Of a DNA stretch of 64,000 nucleotides, positions 45,085 to 55,346 are shown one piece after another. The notes beneath the pieces were generated by a model, which worked only from the letters and a program-made list of their open reading frames with translations, had not been told where the DNA came from and searched no databases. Every line of letters begins with the position of its first letter. Position 1 is the stretch's first letter. The position numbers and the translations under genes were made by a program. The stretch covers positions 1 to 64,000 of the forward strand of contig JANSYM010000013.1 of NCBI GenBank assembly GCA_024742355.1. The letters are read 5' to 3'. This DNA comes from Hyphomonadaceae bacterium (GTDB lineage Bacteria; Pseudomonadota; Alphaproteobacteria; Caulobacterales; Hyphomonadaceae).

Positions 45085-47067
45085 TTGGCAGATACTGAAT
45101 ACCAGCACGCGCCAGACCGGCCGTGGATCTTCCGTACCTATGCCGGACATTCCACAGCTCTGAAATCGAACGAGCTGTATCGGCGAAACCTGTCCAAGGG
45201 ACAAACCGGCCTGTCCATCGCCTTCGATCTGCCAACCCAGACGGCTTATGACGCCGACCATATTCTGGCGCGCGGCGAAGTCGGCAAGGTCGGCGTGCCC
45301 GTTGGCCATCTCGGTGATATGCGCACCCTGTTCGACCAGTTGCCACTGGAAGAGATGAACACGTCAATGACCATCAATGCGCCTGCGGCCTGGCTCTTGT
45401 CGCTCTATGTCGCGCTGGCTGATGAACGCGGGGACGATCGCGCCAAACTTCGCGGGACAACTCAAAACGACATCATCAAGGAATACCTCTCACGCGGCAC
45501 CTATGTGTTCCCGCCGCAGCCGAGCATGCGGCTGATCAGCGATATGATTAGTTGGTGCTATACCGAAGTCCCGAAATGGAATCCGATGAATGTCTGCTCC
45601 TATCACTTGCAGGAAGCGGGCGCGACGCCGGAGCAGGAACTGGCCTACGCTCTGGCCACAGCGTGCGCGGTGCTGGATGCGGTGAAACAAGGCGGCCAGG
45701 TTCCGGACGAGGATTTTCCGACCGTGTTCGGCCGTATCTCGTTCTTTGTGAATGCCGGCGTGCGCTTCGTCACCGAGCTTTGCAAAATGCGCGCATTTGT
45801 CGATCTTTGGGAAGAGATTGGCCGCGAGCGTTATGGCGTGTCGAACGACAAGGCGCTGAGATTTCGGTATGGCGTGCAGGTCAACTCGCTCGGCCTCACC
45901 GAGCCACAACCGGAAAACAATGTTTACCGCATCCTGATCGAGGCGTTGGCAGTGACTTTGTCCAAGCGCGCGCGGTGCCGCGCCCTGCAACTGCCGGCCT
46001 GGAATGAGGCACTCGGCCTGCCCCGGCCATGGGACCAGCAATGGTCGCTGCGCATGCAGCAAATTCTCGCCTTCGAAACCGATCTGCTTGAATATGAGGA
46101 TCTGTTCGATGGCAGTCATGTCGTCGATGGCAAGACCGAAGCGCTGAAAGCCGAAGCGCGCGCTGAACTTGCCAAAATCGATACGATGGGCGGCGCCGTC
46201 GATGCCGTTGGCTATATGAAGGAAAGCCTGGTCGGCGCCCATATAGACCGCGTTCGAGGTATCGAAAGCGGTGACCTCAAGGTGATCGGCGTCAATGCCT
46301 TCACGCAAACAGAGGACAGTCCGCTCGGCGCTGGAAATGAAGCGATCGAAATCGTCGATCCGATGGTGGAACGCCAGCAGGTTGAAGCGCTGCGAAAATG
46401 GCGCACGCAACGCGACGCCGGACAGGTGGAAGCGGCGCTCGCTGATTTGAAAGCCGCCGCCACGTCCGGGGCAAATATCATGGAGCCCAGCATCGCCGCG
46501 GCGAAGGCGGGCGTCACTTCAGGTGAATGGGGCGGAACGCTCCGCGAGGTATTTGGAGAATTTCGTGGTCCGACCGGGGTTGCGGTCGTTATCGATACAG
46601 GCGGCGATGAGGATATCGAGAAGACAAAATCCAAGGTCGAGTCCCTATCGACTCGTCTGGGTCGTGACCTGACTTATGTACTCGGCAAGCCTGGTCTCGA
46701 TGGCCACTCGAACGGCGCCGAACAGATCGCGGCACGCGCCCGCGCTTGCGGCATGCAGGTTGTTTATGAAGGCATCCGATTTACGCCCGCCGAGATCGTC
46801 GCCCAGGCCAAGGAGGCCGAGGCACATGTGATCGGACTTTCCATCCTGTCGGGCAGCCATCTCGATCTCGTACGTGAGACGCTCGCCGAAATGCAAAAGG
46901 CCGGGTTGGATCAGACGCCACTGGTGGTGGGCGGGATCATTCCGTTTGAGGATGAACAGGCCCTTCGTCAGATGGGCGTGCGACGGGTCTATACACCGAA
47001 AGACTTTCAGATCACCAATATCATGGAAGACGTGGTCGATCTGGTAGAGGCGACCTGGCTGCCCTAG
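45085..47067 (+). CDS. meaA: Ethylmalonyl-CoA mutase (MeaA/Ecm)
   Basis: B12-dependent mutase turning (2R)-ethylmalonyl-CoA into methylsuccinyl-CoA. About 660 residues: N-terminal barrel with PWIFRTYAGHSTALKSNELYRRNL, GLSIAFDLPTQTAYD, TSMTINAPAAWLL, GTTQNDIIKEYLSRGTYVFPPQPSMRL; C-terminal cobalamin domain with KPGLDGHSNGAEQIA (DxHxxG variant), LSILSGSHLDLV and VVGGIIPFED. The TTG at 45085 has GGAGG 5 bases upstream and is preferred; ATG 45052 is the alternative. It acts downstream of Ccr, encoded nearby. Confidence 0.95.
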   Translation: MADTEYQHAPDRPWIFRTYAGHSTALKSNELYRRNLSKGQTGLSIAFDLPTQTAYDADHILARGEVGKVGVPVGHLGDMRTLFDQLPLEEMNTSMTINAPAAWLLSLYVALADERGDDRAKLRGTTQNDIIKEYLSRGTYVFPPQPSMRLISDMISWCYTEVPKWNPMNVCSYHLQEAGATPEQELAYALATACAVLDAVKQGGQVPDEDFPTVFGRISFFVNAGVRFVTELCKMRAFVDLWEEIGRERYGVSNDKALRFRYGVQVNSLGLTEPQPENNVYRILIEALAVTLSKRARCRALQLPAWNEALGLPRPWDQQWSLRMQQILAFETDLLEYEDLFDGSHVVDGKTEALKAEARAELAKIDTMGGAVDAVGYMKESLVGAHIDRVRGIESGDLKVIGVNAFTQTEDSPLGAGNEAIEIVDPMVERQQVEALRKWRTQRDAGQVEAALADLKAAATSGANIMEPSIAAAKAGVTSGEWGGTLREVFGEFRGPTGVAVVIDTGGDEDIEKTKSKVESLSTRLGRDLTYVLGKPGLDGHSNGAEQIAARARACGMQVVYEGIRFTPAEIVAQAKEAEAHVIGLSILSGSHLDLVRETLAEMQKAGLDQTPLVVGGIIPFEDEQALRQMGVRRVYTPKDFQITNIMEDVVDLVEATWLP

Positions 47068-47068
47068 A

Positions 47069-47656
47069 TCACCACGGACCAAGGCGGCGGAACCGAATCT
47101 CTCTCAGCTCAATACCGCGGGTCTTGTCCGGCACGACCGGGCGCACGGCGATATAGTCAAAGCCGCCTGGCGCTTCGAGTACTTTCTGCGGAATGTTCAC
47201 TTCAGCGGTATAGGTGTCCCAATCCGGTTTGAGATCGAACCGGGTCCATCCGGTATCACCGACATAGCCTGAGGAATAATTGAACTCGAATGCCTGGGCC
47301 CCGGCATTATCGGCCGGCTTCACCGTAAGCGAGATTCTCAGCTTCTGCCCGAAATAGGCAGTTTTCAGATCCGGTCCGAGGCGGAAGTGCGCATTATCAT
47401 GTACGCCAGAGACGATAGCGTCTTCTTCAGCGCGAATGGTCAGCACGTCATCGTCGAGATCGAGTTCATAACCTTGCGCGCCTTCCATCCGGCACAAATC
47501 GCCGCCGTTCAGGATGATCAGGCTATAGTCCGCAGGGCCCTCTGCGCCCCCGAAAGGGCCGCATTTGGGCTGTGTCCAGCCCTGATACATGGCTGCAATT
47601 GCCATCACCAAGACCAGGAGACCAATCAGCGGATAGAATATGATGTCTTTCAACAC
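47069..47656 (-). CDS. Membrane-anchored beta-sandwich protein, unknown
   Basis: 195 residues. An N-terminal membrane anchor (IIFYPLIGLLVLVMAIAAMY) leads to a ~165-residue extracytoplasmic domain rich in beta strands (YELDLDDDVLTIRAEED, RISLTVKPADNAGAQAFEFNYSSGY, FDYIAVRPVVPD), resembling carbohydrate-binding-module or galactose-binding folds. Ligand unknown. It ends one base after meaA, convergently, and is divergent from gpmA. Confidence 0.7.
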   Translation of the reverse strand: MLKDIIFYPLIGLLVLVMAIAAMYQGWTQPKCGPFGGAEGPADYSLIILNGGDLCRMEGAQGYELDLDDDVLTIRAEEDAIVSGVHDNAHFRLGPDLKTAYFGQKLRISLTVKPADNAGAQAFEFNYSSGYVGDTGWTRFDLKPDWDTYTAEVNIPQKVLEAPGGFDYIAVRPVVPDKTRGIELREIRFRRLGPW

Positions 47657-47792
47657 TTAGCTCCTGAGGCAATTTCGACGTTTTCCGCGGGTAGCAATCC
47701 CGTCTCTGCTCTGATAGCAACGCCGCCAGCGAAACGCGACCCTGCATGCTGCTTCAATCGCGTTCAGAGTCACACTTAATGGATTGCACTCA

Positions 47793-48506
47793 ATGCCCAA
47801 GCTTATTCTCACCCGCCACGGCCAGAGCCAATGGAATCTCGAAAACCGGTTTACCGGCTGGTGGGACGCCGATCTCACCGAAAAGGGTGAAGCTGAAGCC
47901 AGCAAGGGCGGGGTTTTGCTCAAAGAGCGTGGGCTGGCGCCGACATTCGCCTTTACCAGCTTCCAGACGCGCGCCATTCGCACTCTGTGGCTGAGCCTGG
48001 CCGCAATGGACCGGGCCTGGATCCCGGTTGAGAAGCATTGGCGCCTGAACGAACGCCACTATGGCGGCCTGACCGGCCTCGATAAAGCAGAGACAGCTGA
48101 GAAGCATGGCAAGGATCAGGTCCATATCTGGCGCCGGTCCTATGACATTCCGCCGCCACCGCTTGCCGATGACAGCCCATACAATCTCGCCAATGATCCG
48201 CGCTATGCAGGCGTGCCAGTACCAGGCGCGGAGAGCCTGAAACTGACTCTGGAGCGCGTTCTGCCGTATTGGGACAGTGCGATCCGCCCGGTTCTGGAGA
48301 ATGGTCAGGACACGATTATCTCTGCGCACGGCAATTCTCTGCGCGCACTCGTCAAACACTTGTTCCAGGTCGCTGACGACACGATTACCAGGGTCGAGAT
48401 TCCGACCGGCAATCCGCTGGTTATCGATCTCAATAACGCCCTGACGCCGACCGCTGCTGAATATCTTGATGCCGAGCGTGCGAAGGACTTGCCAGACTTG
48501 CCATGA
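47793..48506 (+). CDS. gpmA: 2,3-bisphosphoglycerate-dependent phosphoglycerate mutase
   Basis: Interconverts 3- and 2-phosphoglycerate in glycolysis/gluconeogenesis. 237 residues with the phosphohistidine site [55 protein letters not shown]-equivalent [17 protein letters not shown], and the second catalytic [12 protein letters not shown]. The start at 47793 gives [13 protein letters not shown] at 47784 is in frame. It overlaps purU by 4 bases (ATGA), forming an operon. Confidence 0.97.
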   Translation: MPKLILTRHGQSQWNLENRFTGWWDADLTEKGEAEASKGGVLLKERGLAPTFAFTSFQTRAIRTLWLSLAAMDRAWIPVEKHWRLNERHYGGLTGLDKAETAEKHGKDQVHIWRRSYDIPPPPLADDSPYNLANDPRYAGVPVPGAESLKLTLERVLPYWDSAIRPVLENGQDTIISAHGNSLRALVKHLFQVADDTITRVEIPTGNPLVIDLNNALTPTAAEYLDAERAKDLPDLP

Positions 48507-49357
48507 GCAAGGATCGGTTCATCCTCCGGGCAGCCTCGCCTGACGGAATCGGAATCCTCGCAGATGTCATGGGGCATCTGGCCAGCCACCGCGTGAGCAT
48601 CACCGAGAACCACGATTTCGGCGATCCGAAGACCCGGAAATTCTTCATCTGGGCAAAGTTCGAGGCGGAGCAGGGGTTCAACGAATCCGCCTTTCGCGAC
48701 GGGTTATCCGCGCTCGCAGAGCGGCGAAAGATGACATGGTCTCTGCGATCTGAAGGCGATCGTCCGAATGCACTGATCATGGCGTCGAAAGGCGATCATT
48801 GCCTGAATGACCTGTTATATCGGCATCGCCGCGGACGACTTGGCGCTAATATCGTGGCGATCGTTTCCAATCATCCGGACCCGAAATGGCACGCCGATCG
48901 CCATGAGCTGCGGTTCCATCATGTCCCCGTGACCAAGGAGAATAAAGCGGACGCGGAGCAGACGCTGCGCGATCTGATCGCCAGCACCGGTGCGGACATG
49001 GTGATACTGGCGCGCTATATGCAGATTCTGTCAAACGAGCTCAGTCGTGACCTGGAGGGTCGTTGTATCAATATTCACCATTCAGCCTTGCCGAGCTTCA
49101 AAGGTGCCCGACCTTATCATCAGGCGCATGAGCGCGGCGTGAAACTGATGGGTGCGACCGCACACTATGTCACGGCAGACCTCGATGAAGGCCCAATCAT
49201 CGCGCAAGACGTAGCCCCTGTAGATCACCGCCTTTCACCAGAGCGAATGGCGGAACTGGGCAAAGATATCGAAGCGCGGGTTCTCGCCCGCGCGGTCACG
49301 GCACATGCCGAGGGCCGGGTCTTTCTGAATGGAAAACGCACGGTGGTGTTCGAATGA
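48503..49357 (+). CDS. purU: Formyltetrahydrofolate deformylase
   Basis: Hydrolyses 10-formyl-THF to THF and formate, balancing one-carbon pools and supplying formate to PurT. 284 residues: N-terminal ACT domain (~5-80: [28 protein letters not shown]), then the formyltransferase domain (~85-284) with [39 protein letters not shown] (catalytic Asn-His and the HxSxLP motif) and the Asp in [11 protein letters not shown]. 4-base overlaps on both sides tie it to gpmA and the deaminase. Confidence 0.97.
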   Translation: MSKDRFILRAASPDGIGILADVMGHLASHRVSITENHDFGDPKTRKFFIWAKFEAEQGFNESAFRDGLSALAERRKMTWSLRSEGDRPNALIMASKGDHCLNDLLYRHRRGRLGANIVAIVSNHPDPKWHADRHELRFHHVPVTKENKADAEQTLRDLIASTGADMVILARYMQILSNELSRDLEGRCINIHHSALPSFKGARPYHQAHERGVKLMGATAHYVTADLDEGPIIAQDVAPVDHRLSPERMAELGKDIEARVLARAVTAHAEGRVFLNGKRTVVFE

Positions 49358-49800
49358 GTGCGCATCGCGAACATATGCGGCGGGCGCTGGAGCTGGCGCA
49401 GATGCAGCATGCCCGGACGGGCAAGAATCCAAGCGTTGGCTGCGTTATCCTGGATCGGGACGCACGACGGCTGAGCGAAGCCGCGACCGGCGATGGCGGA
49501 CGACCCCATGCGGAGCAGCTTGCGCTTGCAGGGCTTCCGGTCGGTGCGGCAGCAGGTGGAACCGCCTATGTCACCCTCGAACCCTGCCGTGAACGATCAA
49601 CGGAAGAAGCGGCGTGCTCACAGCGATTGATCGAAGCTGGAATCGCGAAAGTCGTGATCGCGACCCACGATCCGCACCCCCAGGGAAATGGCGGAATCGA
49701 CCGCCTCAAAGCGGCGGGCATTCAGGTTCAAATAGGTCTCATGAAAGCTGAAGCTGACGCGCTTTATCGCGATTTTTTTGCCTCGATCGGCACTGACTGA
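49354..49800 (+). CDS. Stand-alone cytidine-deaminase-fold protein (RibD N-domain-like)
   Basis: 148 residues. Zinc-deaminase motifs are clear: PHAEQLAL with His and catalytic Glu, and TLEPCRERSTEEAACSQRL with the PC...C ligands. PSVGCVILD and DPHPQGNGGIDRLKAAGI are closest to the deaminase half of RibD (riboflavin synthesis), but the reductase half is missing. It may deaminate a pyrimidine or a pterin-type substrate. Its ATG overlaps the purU stop (ATGA). A link to folate or one-carbon metabolism is inferred only from the operon. Confidence 0.82.
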   Translation: MSAHREHMRRALELAQMQHARTGKNPSVGCVILDRDARRLSEAATGDGGRPHAEQLALAGLPVGAAAGGTAYVTLEPCRERSTEEAACSQRLIEAGIAKVVIATHDPHPQGNGGIDRLKAAGIQVQIGLMKAEADALYRDFFASIGTD

Positions 49801-49917
49801 GGCGTGACCCACCGGGCACAATCGGCTGGGATGCTCTGTATTTACTGAAAAACTGACTTGACGTTAACCTTTGTAGTGTCAGCTTCAAAGGGTAGTGTGA
49901 GCAAATGGAACGGTCCC

Positions 49918-50322
49918 ATGATCGGAATCGTTGTGGTCAGTCACGGAAGACTTGCGCAGGAACTGGTGCGCGCTGCGGAGCATGTGGTTGGTCCGCAAGA
50001 TGCCTTTGAGGCACTCTCCATCGAAGTCGAAGACGATATTGACCAGCGCCGCGACGAGATCAGGGAAACCGTCAAAGCCTGCAATAAGGGCAAGGGCGTC
50101 ATCATCCTGACAGATATGTTCGGTGGCACGCCATCAAACCTGGCCCTGTCCAGCCTATCGGACGGCAAGATCGACGTCATTGGCGGCGTCAATCTGCCAA
50201 TGCTGATTCACCTGGCCCAGATCCGCAACGATCTGACTCTGGACGAGGCGGTCCAGGCCGCCAGCGATGCCGGCAAACGGTACATTCGCATCGGATCACA
50301 AATCATGAGCCGCACAAAATGA
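49918..50322 (+). CDS. PTS EIIA component, mannose family
   Basis: 134 residues. The N-terminus MIGIVVVSHGRLAQELVRAA contains the phosphorylatable His9. ILTDMFGGTPSNLALSSL is the family signature. The start at 49918 gives the normal N-terminus; the frame runs back to 49858. It overlaps HPr by 4 bases. In alphaproteobacteria this EIIA-HPr pair usually belongs to an incomplete regulatory PTS with HprK; HprK and enzyme I are not in the window. Confidence 0.94.
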   Translation: MIGIVVVSHGRLAQELVRAAEHVVGPQDAFEALSIEVEDDIDQRRDEIRETVKACNKGKGVIILTDMFGGTPSNLALSSLSDGKIDVIGGVNLPMLIHLAQIRNDLTLDEAVQAASDAGKRYIRIGSQIMSRTK

Positions 50323-50618
50323 GCACTGAGACCCGTACCGTCGAGATTATCAACCGCAAGGGTCTGCATGCCCGCGCCTCCGCAAAGCTTGCTGAACTGG
50401 CGTTGAAACTGCCAACGCTGGTCACCGTCAGCTTTGAAGGCGAAAGCGCAGACGCCCGCTCGATTATGGATCTGCTTTGCCTGGGCGCGGCGATTGGCAG
50501 TGCGGTCGAGATCAGCGCCGAAGGGAAGCAAGCGTCCGCGGCGCTGAACCAGGTCGAGGCCTTGTTCAAGGACGGGTTTGGTGAACTCGCTGAAGACGCC
50601 GCCTGTACCTGCAAATAG
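50319..50618 (+). CDS. ptsH: Phosphocarrier protein HPr
   Basis: 99 residues. Active His in NRKGLHARASAKLAELA and the regulatory Ser in DARSIMDLLCLGA (HprK/P target site). The C-terminus is a little longer than usual and ends CTCK with two Cys. It takes phosphate from enzyme I and passes it to the adjacent EIIA. It ends 3 bases before the convergent DASS gene. Confidence 0.96.
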   Translation: MSTETRTVEIINRKGLHARASAKLAELALKLPTLVTVSFEGESADARSIMDLLCLGAAIGSAVEISAEGKQASAALNQVEALFKDGFGELAEDAACTCK

Positions 50619-50621
50619 ACT

Positions 50622-52073
50622 CTACAGCACCAGTGGCGCGAGCCAGAAACCAATCGCCGTGATCACCGCGATCCCGATCAGGTTTATGCGCAAGCCGCGC
50701 GAAATCATCTTGCTGATCGGAATTTCGTCTGTGGCGTAAATGATCGCATTTGGCGCCGTCGCCACTGGCAACATGAAGGCACAACTCGCAGCGACAGCGG
50801 CCGGAGCGAGCAGGCTGGCTGGCGCGGCCCCTATTGCCACAGATAAGGCACCGAGGATCGGTGCCAGCGTCGTCATGGTGGCGACATTGCTGGTGAGCTC
50901 AGTCAGGAAGATGACCAAGGCCACTACAACCGCGATGAAGACGATCGGCGGCAACACGGAGAGTGGCTCGATATTTTCACCGATCCAGGCCGACAATCCT
51001 GTATCGCGCACAGCCCGGCCGAGCGCGATCCCGCCGCCAAACAGCAACAAGACGCCCCAGGGTAGTTTCGTCGCTTCGCTCCAGCTAAGGAGTGCGCGGG
51101 ACTGGCCACCGCCAGCAGGCACCAGAAACACCAGGACAGCACCAAACATGGCAATCATCATGTCGACTTGCGCGCCGCTATACTGGCTGAGCGTATCCCA
51201 TCCGATCGCTTCAAAGCCTTGCACCGTCCAGCGCCGGCTGACCCAGAGCGCGGCCACAACCGCGAAGATCATGGCGACCCGTTGTTCTGGCGCCGTCATC
51301 TTGCCGAGGGCGTGCTTTTGCGACCGCACTTCCTGAATCGCGCCTTCGCTATTCTCGATCTTTCCCAGGCCACGGGTCACACTCCACCAGGCCGCTGGGA
51401 TCAGCAAAAGGACTGCGGGAATGCCGAAACTCATCCACTCGACAAAGCTGATGCTGGCGCCTGCATTGTTCTGCAGCCAATCAATCGCAATCAGATTGGT
51501 CGGCGTGCCGATGGGTGTGCCAACGCCGCCAATTGATGCCGCGTAGCAAACACCAAGCAATAGAGCCGTCACAAAGCGCCCATTATCATCTTTCAACGCC
51601 GCCGCTGCCGACAGCGCGATCGGCACCATCATCAGTGTTGTCGCAGTGTTGGAAATCCACATGGAGAGCAACGCCGTCGCGATCATGAAACCGGCGACCA
51701 GAGAGAGCGGCGAAGCGCCCACGGCGGACACGACATTCAACGCTATCCGCTTGTGCAGGTTCCAGCGTTCAATACTCAGCGCCACGATGAACCCGCCGAG
51801 CAGAAGCAGAACGATATGATCGGCATAGCCCGATCCGATCTGTTTCGGTGATCCAGCGTCAAAGAGCGGCAAGATAATCAGAGGCAACAGCGACGTCACA
51901 GGAATCGGGATCGGCTCGGTCGCCCACCATACGGCCATCCAGACAAGCAATGCGCCGGTCGCCCAGGCCGGAAAGGCCAGCCCTTCCGGGGCACCAGCGA
52001 GCAGCATGGTCGCCGCGAGTGCCGGCCCAAGGACGAGGCCGATCCGGCCGGCGAGATGAGGAGATTTATCCAT
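50622..52073 (-). CDS. DASS/SLC13-family sodium:anion symporter
   Basis: 483 residues, about 11-12 membrane helices. SLC13 signatures: MWISNTATTLMMVPIALS (first SNT motif) and LTELTSNVATMTTLAPILGAL (second), plus CAFMLPVATAPNAIIYATDEI near the C-terminus. Family members import di- or tricarboxylates, sometimes sulfate; the substrate here is not resolved but a C4-dicarboxylate is likely. It lies 43 bases after proB on the same strand. Confidence 0.92.
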   Translation of the reverse strand: MDKSPHLAGRIGLVLGPALAATMLLAGAPEGLAFPAWATGALLVWMAVWWATEPIPIPVTSLLPLIILPLFDAGSPKQIGSGYADHIVLLLLGGFIVALSIERWNLHKRIALNVVSAVGASPLSLVAGFMIATALLSMWISNTATTLMMVPIALSAAAALKDDNGRFVTALLLGVCYAASIGGVGTPIGTPTNLIAIDWLQNNAGASISFVEWMSFGIPAVLLLIPAAWWSVTRGLGKIENSEGAIQEVRSQKHALGKMTAPEQRVAMIFAVVAALWVSRRWTVQGFEAIGWDTLSQYSGAQVDMMIAMFGAVLVFLVPAGGGQSRALLSWSEATKLPWGVLLLFGGGIALGRAVRDTGLSAWIGENIEPLSVLPPIVFIAVVVALVIFLTELTSNVATMTTLAPILGALSVAIGAAPASLLAPAAVAASCAFMLPVATAPNAIIYATDEIPISKMISRGLRINLIGIAVITAIGFWLAPLVL

Positions 52074-52116
52074 GCGCTCACATGGGCAGGGCTTGGCTTA
52101 AGAAGTCAAGAACCGG

Positions 52117-53244
52117 TTAGGAATCAAGGATGAGGTCATTGCGGTGGACCAGGGCCGGGCGCCCACGATAGCCGAGCTCGGCTTCGACGGCGTCTGACTG
52201 CAATCCCGCAATCCGCGCCGCATCTTCCGAACCGTAGGCAGTGACGCCCTTGCCGACGAGATTGCCGGTATCGTCCTTAATCGCGACCGCAGCGCCGCGA
52301 ACGAATTGGCCTTCGATCCGGGTGACGCCCACCGGGAGCAGGCTGGCGCCGCCGCGCAAGGCGGTAACCGCGCCCGCGTCAACGAAGACCGTGCCTTCGG
52401 GCGTAAGATGGCCGCGCAGCCAGACCTCACGTGCTTTTTCGGGGCTCATGGACGGCAACACCCAGGTCGCTCGCCCACCACCAAGCAATGCCGCAACTGG
52501 GCTAAGTTGCGTGCCAAGCGTGATCACCGTCATGCATCCCGCGGCCTGGGCAATGCGCGCTGCAGCAAGCTTGGTGGCCATGCCGCCGCTGCCGACATTG
52601 GCGGCGTGATTGATATCGCCCGCCATGTCGTCATGCGCGGCCGTCAGTTCCTCAACAACAGCAATATGTCGCGCTTCCTCATCCGTCCGGGGGTCCGCCG
52701 TGTAAAGCCCGTCCACGTCTGAGAGCAATATCAACGCATCCGCGCCGACCATTTGAGCGACCCGCGCCGCCAGGCGGTCATTGTCACCATAGCGGATTTC
52801 GTCAGTGGCGACCGAGTCATTCTCATTGATGACGGGAACGGCACCGGCGCCGAGCAGCGTGTCCAATGTTGCGCGCGCGTTGAGCCAGCGCCGCCGGTTT
52901 TCCGTATCCTCAAGCGTCAACAATGCCTGGGCCACAGGCGCATTTTGCGCCGCGAATGCAATCGATATTGCCGCCATCAGGAGGGGCTGGCCGAGCGCTG
53001 CCGCAGCTTGTTTTTCTTCAAGTTTGCGCGGGCGATCGGGTCCCAACTGCCCGCGTCCGAGCGCGATGGCGCCAGACGATACCAGGATCACGTCCTGTCC
53101 TGCAGACCGCCGCGCAGTAATATCCGCCGCAAGCGAATTCAGCCACTCCTGACGCGCACGCCCGTTTTCGGCGACCAGCGCAGAACCGATTTTCACGACA
53201 ATCCGTTTCGCCGCGTGCAGGGAATCCAGTGCCTTCGCGGTCAT
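52117..53244 (-). CDS. proB: Glutamate 5-kinase
   Basis: First step of proline synthesis: ATP-dependent phosphorylation of glutamate. 375 residues: amino-acid kinase domain (~10-265: RIVVKIGSALVAENG, ILVSSGAIALGRGQLG, PVINENDSVATDEIRYGDNDRLAARVA, ILLSDVDGLYTADPR, GSGGMATKLAAARIA) and a C-terminal PUA domain (~275-360). Its start shares one base with the obgE stop, so the two are coupled. proA, the usual partner, is absent. Confidence 0.97.
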   Translation of the reverse strand: MTAKALDSLHAAKRIVVKIGSALVAENGRARQEWLNSLAADITARRSAGQDVILVSSGAIALGRGQLGPDRPRKLEEKQAAAALGQPLLMAAISIAFAAQNAPVAQALLTLEDTENRRRWLNARATLDTLLGAGAVPVINENDSVATDEIRYGDNDRLAARVAQMVGADALILLSDVDGLYTADPRTDEEARHIAVVEELTAAHDDMAGDINHAANVGSGGMATKLAAARIAQAAGCMTVITLGTQLSPVAALLGGGRATWVLPSMSPEKAREVWLRGHLTPEGTVFVDAGAVTALRGGASLLPVGVTRIEGQFVRGAAVAIKDDTGNLVGKGVTAYGSEDAARIAGLQSDAVEAELGYRGRPALVHRNDLILDS

Positions 53245-54290
53245 TATCCCAAAGGACTCCAGTTTTCATCGTCACCATCAGGCGCCGCTTCAGCGCGTTT
53301 GATTTCCCCGAGTTCCGACAGCATCATGCCGAGTGCCTCGCGCACACCTTCACCAGTGACGGCGGACAGGCGGAGTGGCTCCATCCCGCAGGCTTGTTTG
53401 AGCAGCCGGGCCTGTTCATCAACCAGCTCTTCGTCGAGCACGTCAATCTTCGACAGCGCCACGATTTCCGGCTTCGAAGCCAGGCCTGGATCGTAGGCGT
53501 CGAGCTCTTCACGGATGGTCCGATACGCTTCATCCGGATTGTCTTGCGTACAATCGATCAGGTGCAGCAAAACCTTGCAGCGCTCGACATGGCCGAGGAA
53601 GCGATGACCGAGGCCGACTCCATCAGCGGCACCTTCGACCAGGCCGGGAATATCGGCGAGCACAAATCTGGAGCCTGGACCGAGGTCGACAATGCCGAGG
53701 CCGGGATGAAGCGTCGTAAACGGATAGTCCGCGATTTTCGGCTTCGCCGCCGTGGCCCGACTGAGAAAAGTCGACTTCCCGGCATTCGGAAGCCCAAGCA
53801 GGCCGGCATCGGCAATCAGTTTCAAGCGCAGCCAAAGCACGAATTCCTCGCCGGCTTCGCCCGGATTGGCACGGCGCGGTGCCTGATTTGTCGAGGTCTT
53901 GAAGCGCAGATTGCCCCACCCGCCATTGCCGCCCTCGGCGACCATGACCCGTTGCCCAATTTCGGTCAGATCGGCGATCAGCGTTTCGCGATCTTCTTCA
54001 TAGATTTGCGTGCCAACTGGCACTTTAATCACCTTGTCCGCACCACCGCGGCCATGCCGCTGTTTGCCCATGCCGTGCCCGCCGCGCTCGGCGAAGTGGT
54101 GCTGCTGGTAGCGATAGTCGATCAGCGTGTTTAACCCCTCGACGGCTTCGACATAGACATGGCCGCCGCGGCCGCCATCGCCGCCATCCGGTCCGCCAAA
54201 TTCGACATAGGCTTCGCGCCGGAACGCGGCGCAGCCGTTTCCGCCATGTCCGGCTTTGACGTAGATTTTGGCTTGATCAAGGAACTTCAT
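53244..54290 (-). CDS. obgE: Obg GTPase
   Basis: Essential GTPase in ribosome assembly, stress and cell-cycle control. 348 residues: glycine-rich Obg fold (1-158: [34 protein letters not shown]), then the G domain (~160-330: [54 protein letters not shown]). The C-terminal tail is short. The start at 54290 gives the canonical N-terminus. In many alphaproteobacteria it follows rplU-rpmA; here two acetyltransferase genes and other genes intervene. Confidence 0.97.
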   Translation of the reverse strand: MKFLDQAKIYVKAGHGGNGCAAFRREAYVEFGGPDGGDGGRGGHVYVEAVEGLNTLIDYRYQQHHFAERGGHGMGKQRHGRGGADKVIKVPVGTQIYEEDRETLIADLTEIGQRVMVAEGGNGGWGNLRFKTSTNQAPRRANPGEAGEEFVLWLRLKLIADAGLLGLPNAGKSTFLSRATAAKPKIADYPFTTLHPGLGIVDLGPGSRFVLADIPGLVEGAADGVGLGHRFLGHVERCKVLLHLIDCTQDNPDEAYRTIREELDAYDPGLASKPEIVALSKIDVLDEELVDEQARLLKQACGMEPLRLSAVTGEGVREALGMMLSELGEIKRAEAAPDGDDENWSPLG

Positions 54291-54434
54291 CGCGCCCTCA
54301 TAAGCGATCACGATGGGAAAAGCGAGACGTGTGTGCCCGCTGCGATCACGCAGACTTGAAACCCCGCCCATGGACTCCCGGACATTAACTAAGCGAGTAT
54401 GCCACTCATACCCATTCAGATCGGAGGAAACGCG

Positions 54435-55346
54435 ATGAAACGGGCACTTTTGATTGCGGCCGCCGCTATGGCATTTAGCGGCATGCCTGCCTTCGCCAAT
54501 GGTGGTGGTGGATCAGGTTCGACCGCTCCGAGCAGTTCGGGACCAAGCTATGATCCGGTCGAAGAATATCAATCCGGCATTGAAGCCTTGCGCGCTGGAG
54601 AGTTCAAGAAAGCGGAACGTGCCTTCAAACGCGTCACAAAGGTCGCCAAAAGAGACGCCAACACACGCTACATGCTTGGTCTCGCGCACCTTGGTCAGGA
54701 CAAATTCAAGGCGGCGGCAAAATCATTTGAACGCGCCATAAAATATGACGCAAAGCTCTATCGCGCCCACGCCAAGCTTGGTGTCTCCTATCTGAAGCTC
54801 GAGCAGGAAGACAAGGCTAATGCCGTGTTGGACGAGCTGCAAACGGCGTCCACAACTTGCGCCGGAACCTGCCCGGAAGCCGGAGATATCGCATCTGCGA
54901 TTGCTGAGATCGAAGCGCAAAAAGCTGGGCCCGAAGCCGTCGACACTGCCAGTCTTTCGCCGATTTTTCAGAACGTTGGTCTGAGCACCGGCGATCTGCT
55001 CTATTCTGAAGCGCTGCGCCTTATCAATCTTGGGGACTATGACGCGGCCCTGACCGAATTACGCGACGCCGGGCGTATTCTCGGACCACACCCTGATGTG
55101 TTGACCTATATGGGATTTGCCAACCGAAAGAAGGGCGAGCGCGAAACCGCCTTGTCCTACTATAGCGCCGCGCTCAGCATCGCGCCGAATCACCTCAGCG
55201 CGAATGAATATCTCGGCGAATATTACGTTGAAATGGGCGACCTTGAGGCAGCACAGGCGCAGCTCGATAAGTTGAACGCACTCTGTCCGTTCGGATGTGA
55301 GCAGACGAAAGAGCTGGCTGTTTGGATCGCTGACGCCAAGACCTGA
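54435..55346 (+). CDS. Periplasmic TPR-repeat protein
   Basis: 303 residues. A signal peptide ([21 protein letters not shown]) preceded by GGAGG fixes the start. A Gly/Ser linker ([15 protein letters not shown]) is followed by TPR units at ~45-140 ([44 protein letters not shown]) and ~190-290 ([42 protein letters not shown]). Two Cys pairs lie in loops (CAGTC, CPFGC). It is coupled by TGATG to the cytochrome gene downstream, suggesting a shared periplasmic task. Confidence 0.85.
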   Translation: MKRALLIAAAAMAFSGMPAFANGGGGSGSTAPSSSGPSYDPVEEYQSGIEALRAGEFKKAERAFKRVTKVAKRDANTRYMLGLAHLGQDKFKAAAKSFERAIKYDAKLYRAHAKLGVSYLKLEQEDKANAVLDELQTASTTCAGTCPEAGDIASAIAEIEAQKAGPEAVDTASLSPIFQNVGLSTGDLLYSEALRLINLGDYDAALTELRDAGRILGPHPDVLTYMGFANRKKGERETALSYYSAALSIAPNHLSANEYLGEYYVEMGDLEAAQAQLDKLNALCPFGCEQTKELAVWIADAKT

